DNA from: JBHIBC01 sp046758905
GTDB lineage: Bacteria > Acidobacteriota > Polarisedimenticolia > Gp22-AA2
Direction: 5' to 3'
Assembly: GCA_046758905.1 (NCBI GenBank)
Contig: JBHIBC010000003.1
Span: 16,095-80,094 of the forward strand
DNA: 64,000 nucleotides
The notes under the pieces were generated by a model. It was not told where the DNA came from. It saw only the letters and a list, made by a program, of their open reading frames with translations, and did no database searches. Positions 33,879-43,680 of this stretch are shown piece by piece (the first letter of the stretch is position 1; each line of letters begins with the position of its first letter). The position numbers were made by a program, and so were the translations under genes.

Positions 33879-35333
33879 TCACGAGGCGGCGCGCGGCTCC
33901 CGCCCCCTCAGGGCGCCCTCCGGAAGGGTCTCCTCCCCCTCCTTCAGAGGCGTGATGCTGAATCCCGTGAACGCGTAGATCGCCGAGATCACCGGGTTGA
34001 ACAGGTTCAGGAAGGCGAAGGGCAGATAGGCGCCGGCGCTGACTCCCAGGGTCGCCGACATGAACGCCCCGCAGGTGTTCCACGGCACGAGCGGCGACGT
34101 CAGGGTCCCGGAGTCCTCCAGCGCGCGGGACAGGTTTTTCGGATGGAGACCGCGGCGCAGGTAGGCGTCGCGGTACATCCGCCCGGGCACCACGATCGAC
34201 ATGTACTGGTCGGGCGCCACCACGTTGATCCCGATGCAGGTGGCGAGGGTGGCGGTCACCAACGATCCCGGGCCCCGGGCCATCCGAAGGATCCCGTCCG
34301 CCAGGGTCGCCAGCATGCCGCTGCGCTCCATCACCCCTCCGAACGCGAGGGCACAGAAGATCAGCGCCACCGTCCCCATCATGGCGCTCATCCCGCCCCG
34401 GTCCAGGAGCGAGTCGACCGCCTCGACGCCGGTCCCAGAGTGAAAGCCCTTCCACGCCGCGTTCACGACGTCCCCCATCCCCACGCCCGGCTGGGCCACC
34501 ACGGCCATCAGACCTCCCAGAAGCGCCCCGCAGAAGAGGGCCGGGAGGGCGGGGATCCGCATCAGCACCATGACGATGACGGCGACCGGCACGAGCATCA
34601 GCCAGGGGGTGATCCGGAACGACTGCTCGAGGGTGGTCAGCATCGATTCGACCGCGCCCATGTCGAGCGAGTTGCCGCGGTATCGCAGGCCCATGACGGC
34701 ATAGATGATCAGGGCAAGGGTCATGCTCGGCCCGGTGGTCAGGACCATGTGGCGGATGTGCGTGAACAGGTCGACCCCCGCGAGCGCGGGCGCCAGGTTG
34801 GTGGTATCGGACAGCGGCGACATCTTGTCGCCGAAGTAGGCGCCGGAGATGATCGCGCCCGCGGTCATCGGCGTCGGCACCCCGAGCGCGTTGCCGACTC
34901 CGATCAGGGCGAGCCCGACGGTGCCGGCGGTCGACCACGACGATCCGGTGGCCAGGGCGATGATGGAGCAGACCAGGCAGGTCATGAACAGGAACAGCGA
35001 GGGGGTGAGCAGCTTGAGCCCGTAGTAGACCATCCCCGGCACGATGCCCGAGAGGATCCAGGTGCCGATCAGGCTGCCGATCACCATCAGGATGAGGCAG
35101 GCGCGCAGCGCGAGGATGATGCCGTGCTGCAGCCCCTCCTCGATCGATTTCCACGGGTGGCCGAGCCACAGGGCGAGGACCGAGGCGAAGGCGACGGACA
35201 GCAGGAGCGGGATCTGGACCGGCCCGTGGATCACCTCGACGGTGTAGAAGAGGCTCCCGATCAGGAACAGCACCGGGACCAGGGACACGAGCAGTCCCGG
35301 AGTCCTGGTGGCGCCCTCCCGGCCCGCCGTCAC
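33879..35333 (-). CDS. nhaC: NhaC family Na+/H+ antiporter
   Basis: 484 residues from GTG 35333, the only plausible in-frame start; the ribosome binding site is weak. About 11-12 membrane helices with NhaC motifs such as GSSWSTAGTVGLALIGVG, ISGAYFGDKMSPLSDTTNLA and GINVVAPDQYMS. It exchanges Na+ for H+ (or malate and lactate in relatives) at the inner membrane. Position upstream of an asparaginase suggests that it could instead carry amino acid or dicarboxylate substrates; this is inference. Confidence 0.85.
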   Translation of the reverse strand: MTAGREGATRTPGLLVSLVPVLFLIGSLFYTVEVIHGPVQIPLLLSVAFASVLALWLGHPWKSIEEGLQHGIILALRACLILMVIGSLIGTWILSGIVPGMVYYGLKLLTPSLFLFMTCLVCSIIALATGSSWSTAGTVGLALIGVGNALGVPTPMTAGAIISGAYFGDKMSPLSDTTNLAPALAGVDLFTHIRHMVLTTGPSMTLALIIYAVMGLRYRGNSLDMGAVESMLTTLEQSFRITPWLMLVPVAVIVMVLMRIPALPALFCGALLGGLMAVVAQPGVGMGDVVNAAWKGFHSGTGVEAVDSLLDRGGMSAMMGTVALIFCALAFGGVMERSGMLATLADGILRMARGPGSLVTATLATCIGINVVAPDQYMSIVVPGRMYRDAYLRRGLHPKNLSRALEDSGTLTSPLVPWNTCGAFMSATLGVSAGAYLPFAFLNLFNPVISAIYAFTGFSITPLKEGEETLPEGALRGREPRAAS

Positions 35334-35502
35334 GGCCGGATCCGTCCCGCGAGCGCGCCGGAGGCCGGCACGGGTCCATCTCTCATCGGTGTTCGCACTA
35401 TACGCGAGGATCCCCCGGGATTCAACGCCCTGGCCGGAACGCCCCGTGACCGGGAGGCCCGTCCGCCCCTGTTCTTGACACCCCTCTCGAGGGCCGGATA
35501 GC

Positions 35503-36297
35503 ATGGCTGTCCTCACCACAGGAAGGGGACGGCGGGTGCCGGCGGTCACGGCGCGTCTTAGGGAGCTGATCGCCCGCGGGCGTGGTGTGGTGGCCCTCAC
35601 CGGGGCCGGGATATCGGCCGAGTCGGGGGTCCCCACGTTCCGGGGCAGGGACGGCTTCTGGGAGAAGGAGAGGGTCGAGGACCTCGCCACTCCGGAGGGG
35701 TTCGCGCGCGACCCGCGAAAGGTCTGGGCGTGGTATGAGGAGCGGCGGCGGCGGATCTCCACCTGCGCCCCGAACGCGGGACACCTCGCGCTGGCGCGTT
35801 ACGCGGAGCGCCGTCCCGATTTCACCCTCGTGACCCAGAACATCGACGGGCTGCACCGGGCAGCGGGCAGCCCCCGCGTCCTGGCGCTGCACGGCGACAT
35901 CTTCCGCGTCCGCTGCGTGCGCGACGGGACCTCACGGGACGAGCGCCGCGTGCCGCTCCCCGAGATCCCCCCGCACTGCCCGTGCGGCGCTTTGCTGCGT
36001 CCCGACGTGGTCTGGTTCGGCGAGCTGCTGCCCCGGCGCGAGATCGAGGAGGCCACGCAGGCCTCCCACCGCGCCGAGCTTTTCCTCGTCATCGGAACCT
36101 CTGCGCTGGTGTATCCTGCGGCCTCGCTCCCGACGATCGCCCGGCTCGAGGGAGCCTACATGGTCGAGATCAACGTCGAGCCGACGCCCCTCTCCAGCCA
36201 GGCCGACGAAGTGCTCCTCGGGCCGGCCGCGACGATCCTGCCGGACCTGCTCGGGGAAGGGGCGGCGAGCGTGACCGGCCGCGGAGGACGCTCCTGA
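35503..36297 (+). CDS. Sir2 family NAD-dependent deacylase, class III
   Basis: 264 residues. NAD motifs GAGISAESGVPTFRG (about 33), TQNIDGLHRAAG (about 111) and the catalytic His in LHGDIF (about 129). WAWYEERRRR contains the Tyr-x-x-Arg pair of class III sirtuins (CobB/SIRT5), which favours succinyl or malonyl lysine. The zinc site is reduced, with one Cys in VRCVRDG and CPCG later, as in E. coli CobB. First gene of a tightly coupled operon: its stop is followed immediately by the ATG of larC. Confidence 0.9.
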   Translation: MAVLTTGRGRRVPAVTARLRELIARGRGVVALTGAGISAESGVPTFRGRDGFWEKERVEDLATPEGFARDPRKVWAWYEERRRRISTCAPNAGHLALARYAERRPDFTLVTQNIDGLHRAAGSPRVLALHGDIFRVRCVRDGTSRDERRVPLPEIPPHCPCGALLRPDVVWFGELLPRREIEEATQASHRAELFLVIGTSALVYPAASLPTIARLEGAYMVEINVEPTPLSSQADEVLLGPAATILPDLLGEGAASVTGRGGRS

Positions 36298-37602
36298 ATG
36301 CGCGGACTCTACCTCGATTGCTTCGCGGGCATCAGCGGAGACATGGTCCTGGGCGCCCTGGTCGATCTCGGCGTCGGGATCGGAGAGCTGCGCGCCGGTC
36401 TGCGGCGCCTGCCGGTCCGCGGCTACACCGTTTCGGCGAGGCCCGCCACACGCTCCCACCTGGGAGGAACCCGGGTCGAGGTTGTGGTGAGCCGACGGCA
36501 GCCGCGACGGGACATCCGCGACATCCGGCGGATACTCCGCAGCAGCCGGCTGTCGTCCGAGGTGCGCTCCCGAGCCCAGCGGGCCTTCGACGCCCTCGTC
36601 GACGCCGAGGCACGCGTCCACCGCATCCGCAGGGACAGGGTCCACCTCCACGAGGTGGGGGCGGTCGACGCCATCGTCGACATCACCGGAGCGATGATCG
36701 GCCTAGAGCGCCTCGGCTGGCCGCGGGTCGTCTGCTCGCCGCTGAACCTCGGCCGCGGGACCGTCGCGACGTCCCAGGGGACTTTCCCCGTCCCCGCCCC
36801 GGCCACCGCGGAGCTCATCCGCGGGCGACCCTGTTACGCGAACCAGATGGAGGGGGAGCTGGTCACGCCGACCGGCGCGGCGCTGGCCGCGACCCTCGCG
36901 GAGGAGTTCGGGCCCCTGCCGTCGATGCGGATCCGCAAGGTGGGCTACGGCGCCGGCGCGCGCGACCACCCCGGCCACCCCAACCTGCTCCGCCTCCTGC
37001 TCGGCGACCTGGCGGATCGGGCGGCCGTCCACGAGACGGTCCTGGTCCTGGAGACCACGATCGACGACATGAACCCCCAGCTGTACGGACACCTCATGGA
37101 TCGGCTGTTCGCGGCGGGGGCCCTGGAGGTGTTCTACGCTCCGATCCAGATGAAGAAGAACCGTCCGGGCACGATGGTCAAGGTGATCTGCCCGGCGCTT
37201 CGGCTGGAGGATGTCAGCGCGGTCATCTTCAGGGAGACCACCACGATCGGCTTCCGCTACGTGCCGATGGGGCGCATCGAGCTCGATCGCCGGATCGATT
37301 CGGTCGCGACGCCCTTCGGGCGCGTGCGCGTCAAGGTGTCGTTCCACAACGGGGAGATCGTGCAGGCGACCCCCGAGTACGAGGACTGCCGGGCCCTGGC
37401 CCTGAAGGCGGGCGTGCCGCTCAAGGACGTCCAGCGTGCCGCGGCGGCGGCAGCAGTGAGCCCCCGTCCGCGGCCCGGGCGCCCCGGCCCCTCCGGTGCC
37501 GGGCGCCGCAGGAGGGCGCCGCGCGGGACCGGCGCCTCGCGCCGCGCCCGGACCCCCAGGACGGCCCGAAGACCGGCCCGCCCGAGGATCGGACCCCGAT
37601 GA
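36298..37602 (+). CDS. larC: Nickel-pincer cofactor nickel insertase LarC
   Basis: 434 residues, encoded as one continuous frame. MRGLYLDCFAGISGDMVLGA, then VHLHEVGAVDAIVDI, TPTGAALAATLAE and ETTIDDMNPQLYGH are LarC hallmarks. LarC inserts nickel into the pyridinium bisthiocarboxylate cofactor of lactate racemase-type enzymes, using CTP. The last 45 residues are Arg/Pro-rich and not part of the family. larA, larB and larE are not in the window. The stop overlaps the next start as ATGA. Confidence 0.9.
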   Translation: MRGLYLDCFAGISGDMVLGALVDLGVGIGELRAGLRRLPVRGYTVSARPATRSHLGGTRVEVVVSRRQPRRDIRDIRRILRSSRLSSEVRSRAQRAFDALVDAEARVHRIRRDRVHLHEVGAVDAIVDITGAMIGLERLGWPRVVCSPLNLGRGTVATSQGTFPVPAPATAELIRGRPCYANQMEGELVTPTGAALAATLAEEFGPLPSMRIRKVGYGAGARDHPGHPNLLRLLLGDLADRAAVHETVLVLETTIDDMNPQLYGHLMDRLFAAGALEVFYAPIQMKKNRPGTMVKVICPALRLEDVSAVIFRETTTIGFRYVPMGRIELDRRIDSVATPFGRVRVKVSFHNGEIVQATPEYEDCRALALKAGVPLKDVQRAAAAAAVSPRPRPGRPGPSGAGRRRRAPRGTGASRRARTPRTARRPARPRIGPR

Positions 37603-37901
37603 TCTATGATCGGCCGAAGGCGGCGCGCATGCTGCGGGTGGTGGCGGAGGTGACCGAGGGGGCTCTGGAACTCGCCGGGCGCCCCGGCGGCGAGCCGTCG
37701 CTGCGCCGCCCGGCGCTCGAGACCGAGAAGACGATGCGCACGCTGGCCGCCAAGGGCGACGTGGACGGCATGTACCAGGAGTACCTGCGGGCGCTGCAGA
37801 CGCGTTCGGAGATGGGCGAGACGCTGCACCGGCAGCGGCGGATCTCCCTGGAATCGGAGCTGTACCGCTTCGCGGCGATCTACTGGGAGCGCGAGCCGTG
37901 A
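37599..37901 (+). CDS. Small helical protein of unknown function
   Basis: 100 residues between larC and metG, overlapping both by 4 nt (ATGA and GTGA). Helical and charged: KAARMLRVVAEVTEGALELA, a linker and MYQEYLRALQTRSEMGETLH. No family recognised. Complete translational coupling supports a real protein, possibly an adaptor for its neighbours. Confidence 0.7.
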   Translation: MIYDRPKAARMLRVVAEVTEGALELAGRPGGEPSLRRPALETEKTMRTLAAKGDVDGMYQEYLRALQTRSEMGETLHRQRRISLESELYRFAAIYWEREP

Positions 37902-39841
37902 GCCGCACCTTCTACGTGACCACCCCGATCTATTACGTCAACGACCAGCCGCACATCGGGCACACCTACACGACGGTGGTCGCCGACGTGATCGCTCGCT
38001 TCTGCCGCATGCTCGGTCTCGAGGTCCACTTCCTGACGGGTACCGACGAGCACGGCCAGAAGATCGAGAGGGCGGCCCGGGCCAGAGGCCTCGAGCCGAT
38101 CCGGCTCGCCGACCGGGTCGTGGGACGGTTCCGCTCGCTGTGGTCGGCCCTGGGGATCACGTATGACGACTTCATCCGCACCACGGAGGCGCGGCACCGC
38201 GCGGGCGTCGAGGCCTTCTACCGCAGGATCGAGTCGAGGGGCGACATCTACCGCGGCGCCTACCGGGGGTGGTACTGCACCTCGTGCGAGTCGTTCTACC
38301 CGGAGAACCAGGTCGTCGACGGCCGCTGCCCGGAGCAGGGACACGGGGTCGAGTGGACCGAGGAGGAGTCGTACTTCTTCCGCCTCTCGAAGTACCGGGA
38401 CGCCCTGCTGCGCCACTACCGCGAGCATCCCGAGTTCATCTTCCCCAAGACGCGTCGAAACGAGGTGGTCGCGTTCGTCGAGGCGGGGCTTAAGGACCTG
38501 TCGATCAGCCGCAGCAGCTTCAGATGGGGCATCCCCCTCCCGGCCGACCCGGGGCACGTCCTCTACGTCTGGTTCGATGCCCTGAGCAACTACGTCACCG
38601 CGCTCGGGTACGGCGGGAACGCCAAGCTCTACGAGCGCTTCTGGCCGGCCGACCTCCACCTGGTCGGCAAGGACATCCTGAGGTTCCACGCCGTCTACTG
38701 GCCGGCCTTCCTGATGTCGGCGGGGGAGCCGCTGCCGCGGCGGGTGGTGGCGCACGGATGGTGGCTGCGGGACGCCGCCAAGATCTCCAAGTCGAAGGGG
38801 GGCATCGTCGACCCGCTGCCGCTCATCGAGGCCTTCGGCGTCGATCCGCTGCGCTATTTCCTGCTGCGAGAGATGGTGTTCGGACAGGACGCGGGGTACT
38901 CGGACGAGGCGCTCATCGACCGGGTGAACACCGATCTGGCGAACGACCTGGGCAATCTGATCAGCCGCGGGCTCAAGATGATCGAGGACTATCGCGGCGG
39001 ACACGTCCCGAAGCCGGACCCGGGCTTCAGCGGGACGGAGCCGCTGATAGCGGCCGCGCGCGACGCCTGGAGCGGCCTGGTGAGGAGCTTCGAGGGGCTC
39101 GACTTCAGCGCCGGCCTGGCGCACGTGTGGGATCTCGTCGGCGTGCTCAACCGGTTCATCGTCCAGAACGAGCCGTGGAAGCTGGCGCAGGACCCGTCCC
39201 GAGCAGCCGTCCTCGATTCGGTCCTGTACCACGTGGCGGAGGGGCTGCGAGTGGTGGCGCTCCTGGTGACGCCGGTGATGCCGCGCTCCGCCTCCGGCCT
39301 GTGGCGCCGTCTGGGGCTGAAGGGCGACCCGGCCGAGGCGGGGCTCGGGGATTTCGCCTGGGGCGGCCTCAAGCCGGGAACCTCCGTAGCGCGGGGCGAG
39401 GCCCTCTTCCCCCGCATCGACAAGCAGGCCTACCTCGGTGAGGCCGGGGCGGAGGCGGTGCCCGCGAAGATGGCCGCGAACCCCTCGGGCCGGCCGACGG
39501 CGGGCGATGGGGAAGACGAGGTGGACATCGAGGAGTTCGCCCGGATCGACCTGCGCACCGCGAGGGTCGTGTCGGCCGAGCGGGTCGGAGGCACCGACAA
39601 GCTCCTCAAGCTGACCGTCGACCTCGGCGGCGAGACACGCACCATCGTGGCCGGGATCGCGAAGAGGTACCGTCCCGAGGACCTGATCGGCCTGACGATC
39701 GTCGTCGTGGCCAACCTCAAGCCGGCCAGGCTGCGCGGGGTCCTCTCGCAGGGGATGCTGCTGGCCGCCTCCGACGCCTCGGGCGAGCCGTGCCTGCTCA
39801 CGACGGCGGAGCCGATCGAGCCGGGCTGCAGGGTGAGATAG
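37898..39841 (+). CDS. metG: Methionine--tRNA ligase
   Basis: 647 residues from GTG 37898. Class I synthetase with HIGH motif PHIGHTYTT, KMSKS-type KISKSKGG (about residue 296) and a zinc-knuckle remnant (WYCTSCESFYPENQ, then GRCPEQG). A C-terminal tRNA-binding OB domain (about 540-647; EEFARIDLRTARVVSAERV) makes it the long form. Charges initiator and elongator tRNAMet in the cytoplasm. Coupled by overlap to the small upstream gene and followed 4 bp later by tatD. Confidence 0.95.
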   Translation: MSRTFYVTTPIYYVNDQPHIGHTYTTVVADVIARFCRMLGLEVHFLTGTDEHGQKIERAARARGLEPIRLADRVVGRFRSLWSALGITYDDFIRTTEARHRAGVEAFYRRIESRGDIYRGAYRGWYCTSCESFYPENQVVDGRCPEQGHGVEWTEEESYFFRLSKYRDALLRHYREHPEFIFPKTRRNEVVAFVEAGLKDLSISRSSFRWGIPLPADPGHVLYVWFDALSNYVTALGYGGNAKLYERFWPADLHLVGKDILRFHAVYWPAFLMSAGEPLPRRVVAHGWWLRDAAKISKSKGGIVDPLPLIEAFGVDPLRYFLLREMVFGQDAGYSDEALIDRVNTDLANDLGNLISRGLKMIEDYRGGHVPKPDPGFSGTEPLIAAARDAWSGLVRSFEGLDFSAGLAHVWDLVGVLNRFIVQNEPWKLAQDPSRAAVLDSVLYHVAEGLRVVALLVTPVMPRSASGLWRRLGLKGDPAEAGLGDFAWGGLKPGTSVARGEALFPRIDKQAYLGEAGAEAVPAKMAANPSGRPTAGDGEDEVDIEEFARIDLRTARVVSAERVGGTDKLLKLTVDLGGETRTIVAGIAKRYRPEDLIGLTIVVVANLKPARLRGVLSQGMLLAASDASGEPCLLTTAEPIEPGCRVR

Positions 39842-39845
39842 CCAG

Positions 39846-40643
39846 GTGGCGGCCTCCGCGGCGCGGCACGCCGACAGCCACGCGCACCTCACGATGGAGC
39901 CGTTCGACGCTGATCGGGAGGAGGTCATCGCGCGGGCACGCGACGCCGGCCTCGCCCACGTCGTCACCGTCTCCTCCCTCATCGGCGACGCCGAGAGGTG
40001 CGCCGACCTCGCGGCGCGGCACGACCTCATCCACTTCACGGCCGGCGTCCACCCGCACGACGCTCGGGCGTGGTCCGACGAGGTGGCGCGCGGCGTGCGG
40101 CGCGCCGCGGCGCGGCCAAAGGCGGTCGCGATCGGGGAGATCGGGCTCGACTACCACTACGACCGCTCCCCGCGGCCCCACCAGCAGCGCGCCTTCCGCG
40201 AGCAGATAGGCCTGGCGCGCGATCTGCGCCTGCCGATCGTCGTCCACACTCGGGAGGCGTGGGAGGATACCTTCCGGATCCTCGAGGAGGAGCGCGCCGG
40301 CGAGATGGGGGGGATCTTCCACTGCTTCTCGGGCGGCCGAGAGGAGGCGCGCCGCTGTCTCGACCTGGGGTTCTACCTGTCGTTCGCAGGGCCGGTGACT
40401 TTCAGGAAGGCGGAGATGCTGGGCGAAGCGGCCGCCTACGTACCCTTAGAGCGGCTGCTCACCGAGACCGACGCGCCCTACCTCTCTCCCCACCCCTTCC
40501 GCGGCAGGCGTAATGAGCCGGCTCGCGTCGTCCTGGTCGCGGAGAAGATCGCGGAACTCAGGGGCATCGCCGTCGGGGAGGTCGGCGAGGCGGCGGCCCG
40601 TAACCTCGAGATGGTGTTCCGGATCAACAGCCGGAGCGCCTGA
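39846..40643 (+). CDS. tatD: TatD family metal-dependent DNase
   Basis: 265 residues from GTG 39846. Metal ligands in DSHAHL (N-terminus), AIGEIGLDYHYDRSP, VVHTREAWEDT, FHCFSGG and TETDAPYLSPHP. TatD proteins are 3'-5' exonucleases or deacylases and commonly follow metG, as here. The 3' end overlaps the converging ArsC gene by 20 nt. Confidence 0.93.
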   Translation: MAASAARHADSHAHLTMEPFDADREEVIARARDAGLAHVVTVSSLIGDAERCADLAARHDLIHFTAGVHPHDARAWSDEVARGVRRAAARPKAVAIGEIGLDYHYDRSPRPHQQRAFREQIGLARDLRLPIVVHTREAWEDTFRILEEERAGEMGGIFHCFSGGREEARRCLDLGFYLSFAGPVTFRKAEMLGEAAAYVPLERLLTETDAPYLSPHPFRGRRNEPARVVLVAEKIAELRGIAVGEVGEAAARNLEMVFRINSRSA

Positions 40644-41109
40644 GCGTCCTGTCGATGCGCCCGAGGAGATCGCGGATCCTCCCCTCGAGCCTGTCCCGCG
40701 CATCGCGGAAGGACCGGCGCACCTCCTCCGGCCCGCCCGGCACGAACGAGGGATCGGGCGTCGACCAGTGCTCGTGATTCTCGCCGAGGACCGCCGGAGG
40801 GCACTGCGCGGCGGCGCTGTCGCACAGAGTGACGACGAGGTCGAAGGGCCCGTCGACCTCGTCCAGGCCCTTCGAGTACTGGCCGGACGGGTCGATCCCG
40901 CGCTCCCGCAGGACCGCGACCGCATGGCTGTTGAGGCCCACCGGCAGCGTGCCGGCGCTCTGCGCCTGGACGCGTCCTGCGCCGAGGTGGTTGGCTAGAC
41001 CCTCCGCCATCTGGCTGCGGGCTGAGTTGCCCGTGCAGACGAACAGCAGGCGGAACGGCGTCCCGCCGGCGTCCCCTCTCGCTCCCTCCCCGTCTTCCCT
41101 CGCGTCCAC
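40624..41109 (-). CDS. arsC: Arsenate reductase, LMW-PTP type
   Basis: 161 residues. P-loop FVCTGNSARSQMAEG puts the catalytic Cys near residue 25, and TLCDSAAAQCP supplies the two resolving Cys of thioredoxin-linked ArsC. It reduces arsenate to arsenite. No arsR, arsB or acr3 is nearby. It follows the GcvR-like gene by 29 bp and is probably co-transcribed with it. Confidence 0.9.
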   Translation of the reverse strand: MDAREDGEGARGDAGGTPFRLLFVCTGNSARSQMAEGLANHLGAGRVQAQSAGTLPVGLNSHAVAVLRERGIDPSGQYSKGLDEVDGPFDLVVTLCDSAAAQCPPAVLGENHEHWSTPDPSFVPGGPEEVRRSFRDARDRLEGRIRDLLGRIDRTLRRSGC

Positions 41110-41138
41110 GGAATGCTCCCCCGGCTAGCGGCCGCCGT

Positions 41139-41675
41139 TCAGTCGGGTTGCAGGGTGATGTCGATGCGCAGCGACTCCTCGATGGCGCTCAGCGTTCGAC
41201 GAAGCGCGTCCGCGTCCGCCGTCCCGGGGAGCGTGAAGCGGATCTCCATCTCGTGCAGCGGCGTCCCGGTGGAGGCGGCGGGCCGCACGTGGGAGATCAG
41301 CTCGTGGATGTTGCCGCCCGCCGAGGCGATCGCGCGCGCGGTGCGGGCGACGATGCCCGCCTTGTCCTCCCCCATGGTGCGCAGGTGGAACGACCGCCCG
41401 CCGGGCGGCGAGGCGGAGGGGGCGCCCGCCTCGACCGGTCTGATGAAGATCGTCATCCCCTTCTCGTACTCCAGGTGCTTGCACGCCATGCGCAGACGCG
41501 CCTGCAGATCCTCACCCCGTCCCGAGACCAGCACTATGGTCGAGAACTCGCTGGCCAGGCTCATCATGCTGCTGTCCTCGAGGTTGCAGCCGAGATCGAA
41601 GATCATCTCGGCGAGGTCGGCGACGATGCCGGGCCGGTCCCGGCCGATGGCGGTCAGGATGAAGCGCTGTCGCAT
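41139..41675 (-). CDS. Tandem ACT-domain protein, GcvR-like
   Basis: 178 residues with two ACT domains: RFILTAIGRDRPGIVADLAE at the N-terminus and a second starting near SFHLRTMGEDKAGIVARTAR. The layout and length match GcvR, the regulator of glycine cleavage genes, though orthology is not certain. ACT domains bind amino acids. No GcvA or gcv operon is in the window. Confidence 0.8.
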   Translation of the reverse strand: MRQRFILTAIGRDRPGIVADLAEMIFDLGCNLEDSSMMSLASEFSTIVLVSGRGEDLQARLRMACKHLEYEKGMTIFIRPVEAGAPSASPPGGRSFHLRTMGEDKAGIVARTARAIASAGGNIHELISHVRPAASTGTPLHEMEIRFTLPGTADADALRRTLSAIEESLRIDITLQPD

Positions 41676-41909
41676 TCTTCCCTCTCCCGGTCGGAGGCGC
41701 CGTTCGGGGCGCGGTGAAGAGATTCTAACCTGGATCCGGCGTGGTCCGGGGGCATCGATGATGTTTCGGTCCTACAGTGCGCTGGCGGGGCGCGTTTGTG
41801 GCTCTTGCAGCGATAGCTGCCTTTTTCATCTTCTTCCGCTGGCGGACAATCTGGTCAACTGGTTCAAGCGGCTGCGCCTGCCTCCCGACCTCCGGAGCAT
41901 GCTGCAGCG

Positions 41910-42980
41910 CCGGAGGAAGGAGCACGTCGAGGAGCCCGAGCACGCCTTCCCAGGCGAGGGGCGGCTGACGCCCCTCGAGGAGCAGCTCCGGCGCCTCCAA
42001 ACCGAGAACGCGATCCTCAAGCAAGAACGGGAGATTCTAAGAAAGCGAGGGCCTTCTTCGCCAAGCACTCCCGATGAGGTTCCTCATCACCGACCGACAC
42101 CGGAGGCCCGATCCCGGGGGCCGGATGTGCCGGCTGCTGGGTGCGTCCCCGAGCGGCTGCTACGGCTGACGGAGAAGGCCTCAGAGCGACCGAAGGCGGC
42201 AGGATCGGCGCATGGTCGTGCAGATCCGGGCCATACATCGGGAGAACCGCCAGCTCTACGGCAGCCCCCTCGTCCACGCCGAGCTCCGAGAGCGAGGGCT
42301 GCGCCGAGCCGGCACCGGGTGGCGCCGCTGATGAGAACAGGAGGGGATCCGGCCCCGCCAGCGGCGCCGGTTCAAGCGCACGGCGCAATCCGCTCACCGG
42401 CTCACCGTGGCGCCGAACCTTCTCCAGCGGCGCTTCGAGGCGAAGCGGCCCAACGAGACGTGGGTAGCGGAGATCGCCTAGATCGGGACGCGGGACCTAG
42501 ACCGGGACGCGGGAGGGACGGCTGTATCTGGGCTTGCTGGTGGACCTGGTCTCGAGGCGGATCGTGGGCTGGGCTCTGCGGGAGCGGATGAGCCGCCAGT
42601 GGGTGATGGAGGCCCTGGAGATGGCCCTGGCGCGCCGCCGGCCGCCCGGGCAACTCATGCATCACTCCGAGCGCGGCAGACAGTACGCGAGCCTGGAGCA
42701 CCAGACAATCCTGGCCCGTCACGGGATCCGTGCCAGCATGAGCCGCAAGGGGGACTGCTGGGATAACGCCCTGATGGAGAGCGCCTTCGGGAGACTGAAG
42801 AGCGAGATGATCCACCTTCACGACTTCGCGACACGTCAGGAAGCGAGGGCCGCGGTCTTCGAATACGTCGAGGTGTTCTACAACCGACAGCGAAGGCGTT
42901 CGTCGTTGGGCTACCTGAGCCCAGCTGAGTTCGAGGCCTCTGTTGCCTGATACTGTGTCCACGCTTCCGGGGCACGATCA
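41910..42980 (+). mobile_element. Degraded IS3-family insertion sequence
   Basis: An OrfA leucine zipper (EEQLRRLQTENAILKQEREI, nt about 41977-42036) leads into OrfB pieces. The right end is probably near 42980, where the terminal CCGGGGCACGATCA abuts the IS91-like fragment. The left end was not found, so the 5' boundary is approximate. The element has inserted into an IS91-type transposase fragment. Confidence 0.75.
42074..42950 (+). pseudogene. IS3 OrfB transposase, frameshifted
   Basis: Reading in three frames reconstructs OrfB: MRFLITDRHRRPDPGGRMCR then a stop; QIRAIHRENRQLYGSPLVHA; RRFEAKRPNETWVAEIA ending in a stop where the first catalytic Asp strand should continue; and an intact C-terminal part from 42534 with DLVSRRIVGW, HHSERGRQYAS, KGDCWDNALMESAFGRLK and YNRQRRRSSLGYLSP. 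At least three frameshifts or stops make it inactive. Confidence 0.85.
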
Positions 42981-43255
42981 CCCCGCCGGCCAACTCCGCC
43001 CGCAGCACCGCGCGCTTGGCGTGGCACCACGGGCACGACCCCCGCCTCTTGCAGGACAGCGCCCGTGCGGAACTCCCGCCGGCACTCCTCGCACCGCACC
43101 CGCGCGAAGCCGCGCTCCCCGATGCCGCAGCCAGAGGGAAGCCCAGAGCGTTCGCACGTTCTCGGCGCGCCACGACCCGCAGCGCCGGGCAAAGCGCTCG
43201 TCGTAGACCTGCTTGAACGTCTCGTGATGCTCTCGGCGAGCCGGTACAGGGGGAG
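42981..43255 (-). pseudogene. IS91-type transposase zinc-binding domain fragment
   Basis: Combining minus-strand frames gives HHETFKQVYDERFARR, then FARVRCEECRREF, then SCKRRGSCPWCHAKRAVL, the N-terminal zinc-binding region of IS91/IS801-like transposases. It carries two or three frameshifts and is cut off at the IS3 right end. No catalytic domain remains. Confidence 0.7.
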
Positions 43256-43364
43256 TCTCTCGCCCGGCGCGGGTGGTACGCGGCGGGCGCGGTACAGGCG
43301 GCTCCGGCCACGCCCCGCGCCGGAGCATGAGCCGCGCCCGCATGGCCAGCGCGAGCCTACCCGC

Positions 43365-43680
43365 CGGCGCGACAGCATCTTGCAGAGGCAGCGTGACGAG
43401 CGGCCGCAGGGCGTCCACGGTCTGCGGCCAGAGCGGACAGACGCGTTCCTTGCGTCCCTTCCCACGGAGCCGGACGAGGGGGGCCTCTCGAGCTGGAGGT
43501 CGATGGGGCGGACGTCGAGGATCTCCTGCGCGCGGGCGCCGGGGTTGAAGAGGGTAGGAAGCAAGGCGTGATCGCGTTGAGCGCCCGGCGTTCGCGGGTC
43601 GGTGGCCTCAAGCATCGCGCCGATCTCGCCGGCGTCGAGATACCCCACGGCCCGAACTCGAGCCTTCTTGATGGGGCGCG
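43365..43680 (-). pseudogene. Tyrosine recombinase (XerD-like) fragment
   Basis: Minus-strand frame VGYLDAGEIGAMLEATDPRT, then QRDHALLPTLFNPGARAQEI, continues after a frameshift as ERVCPLWPQTVDALRPLV. This is the catalytic-domain start of element-borne tyrosine recombinases, with the first catalytic Arg in GARAQE. The C-terminal His/Arg/Tyr part is missing. Confidence 0.7.

Noticed and set aside
37880..40039. 719-codon antisense frame opposite metG
   Set aside because: Shadow frame; metG motifs HIGH and KMSKS fix the coding strand.
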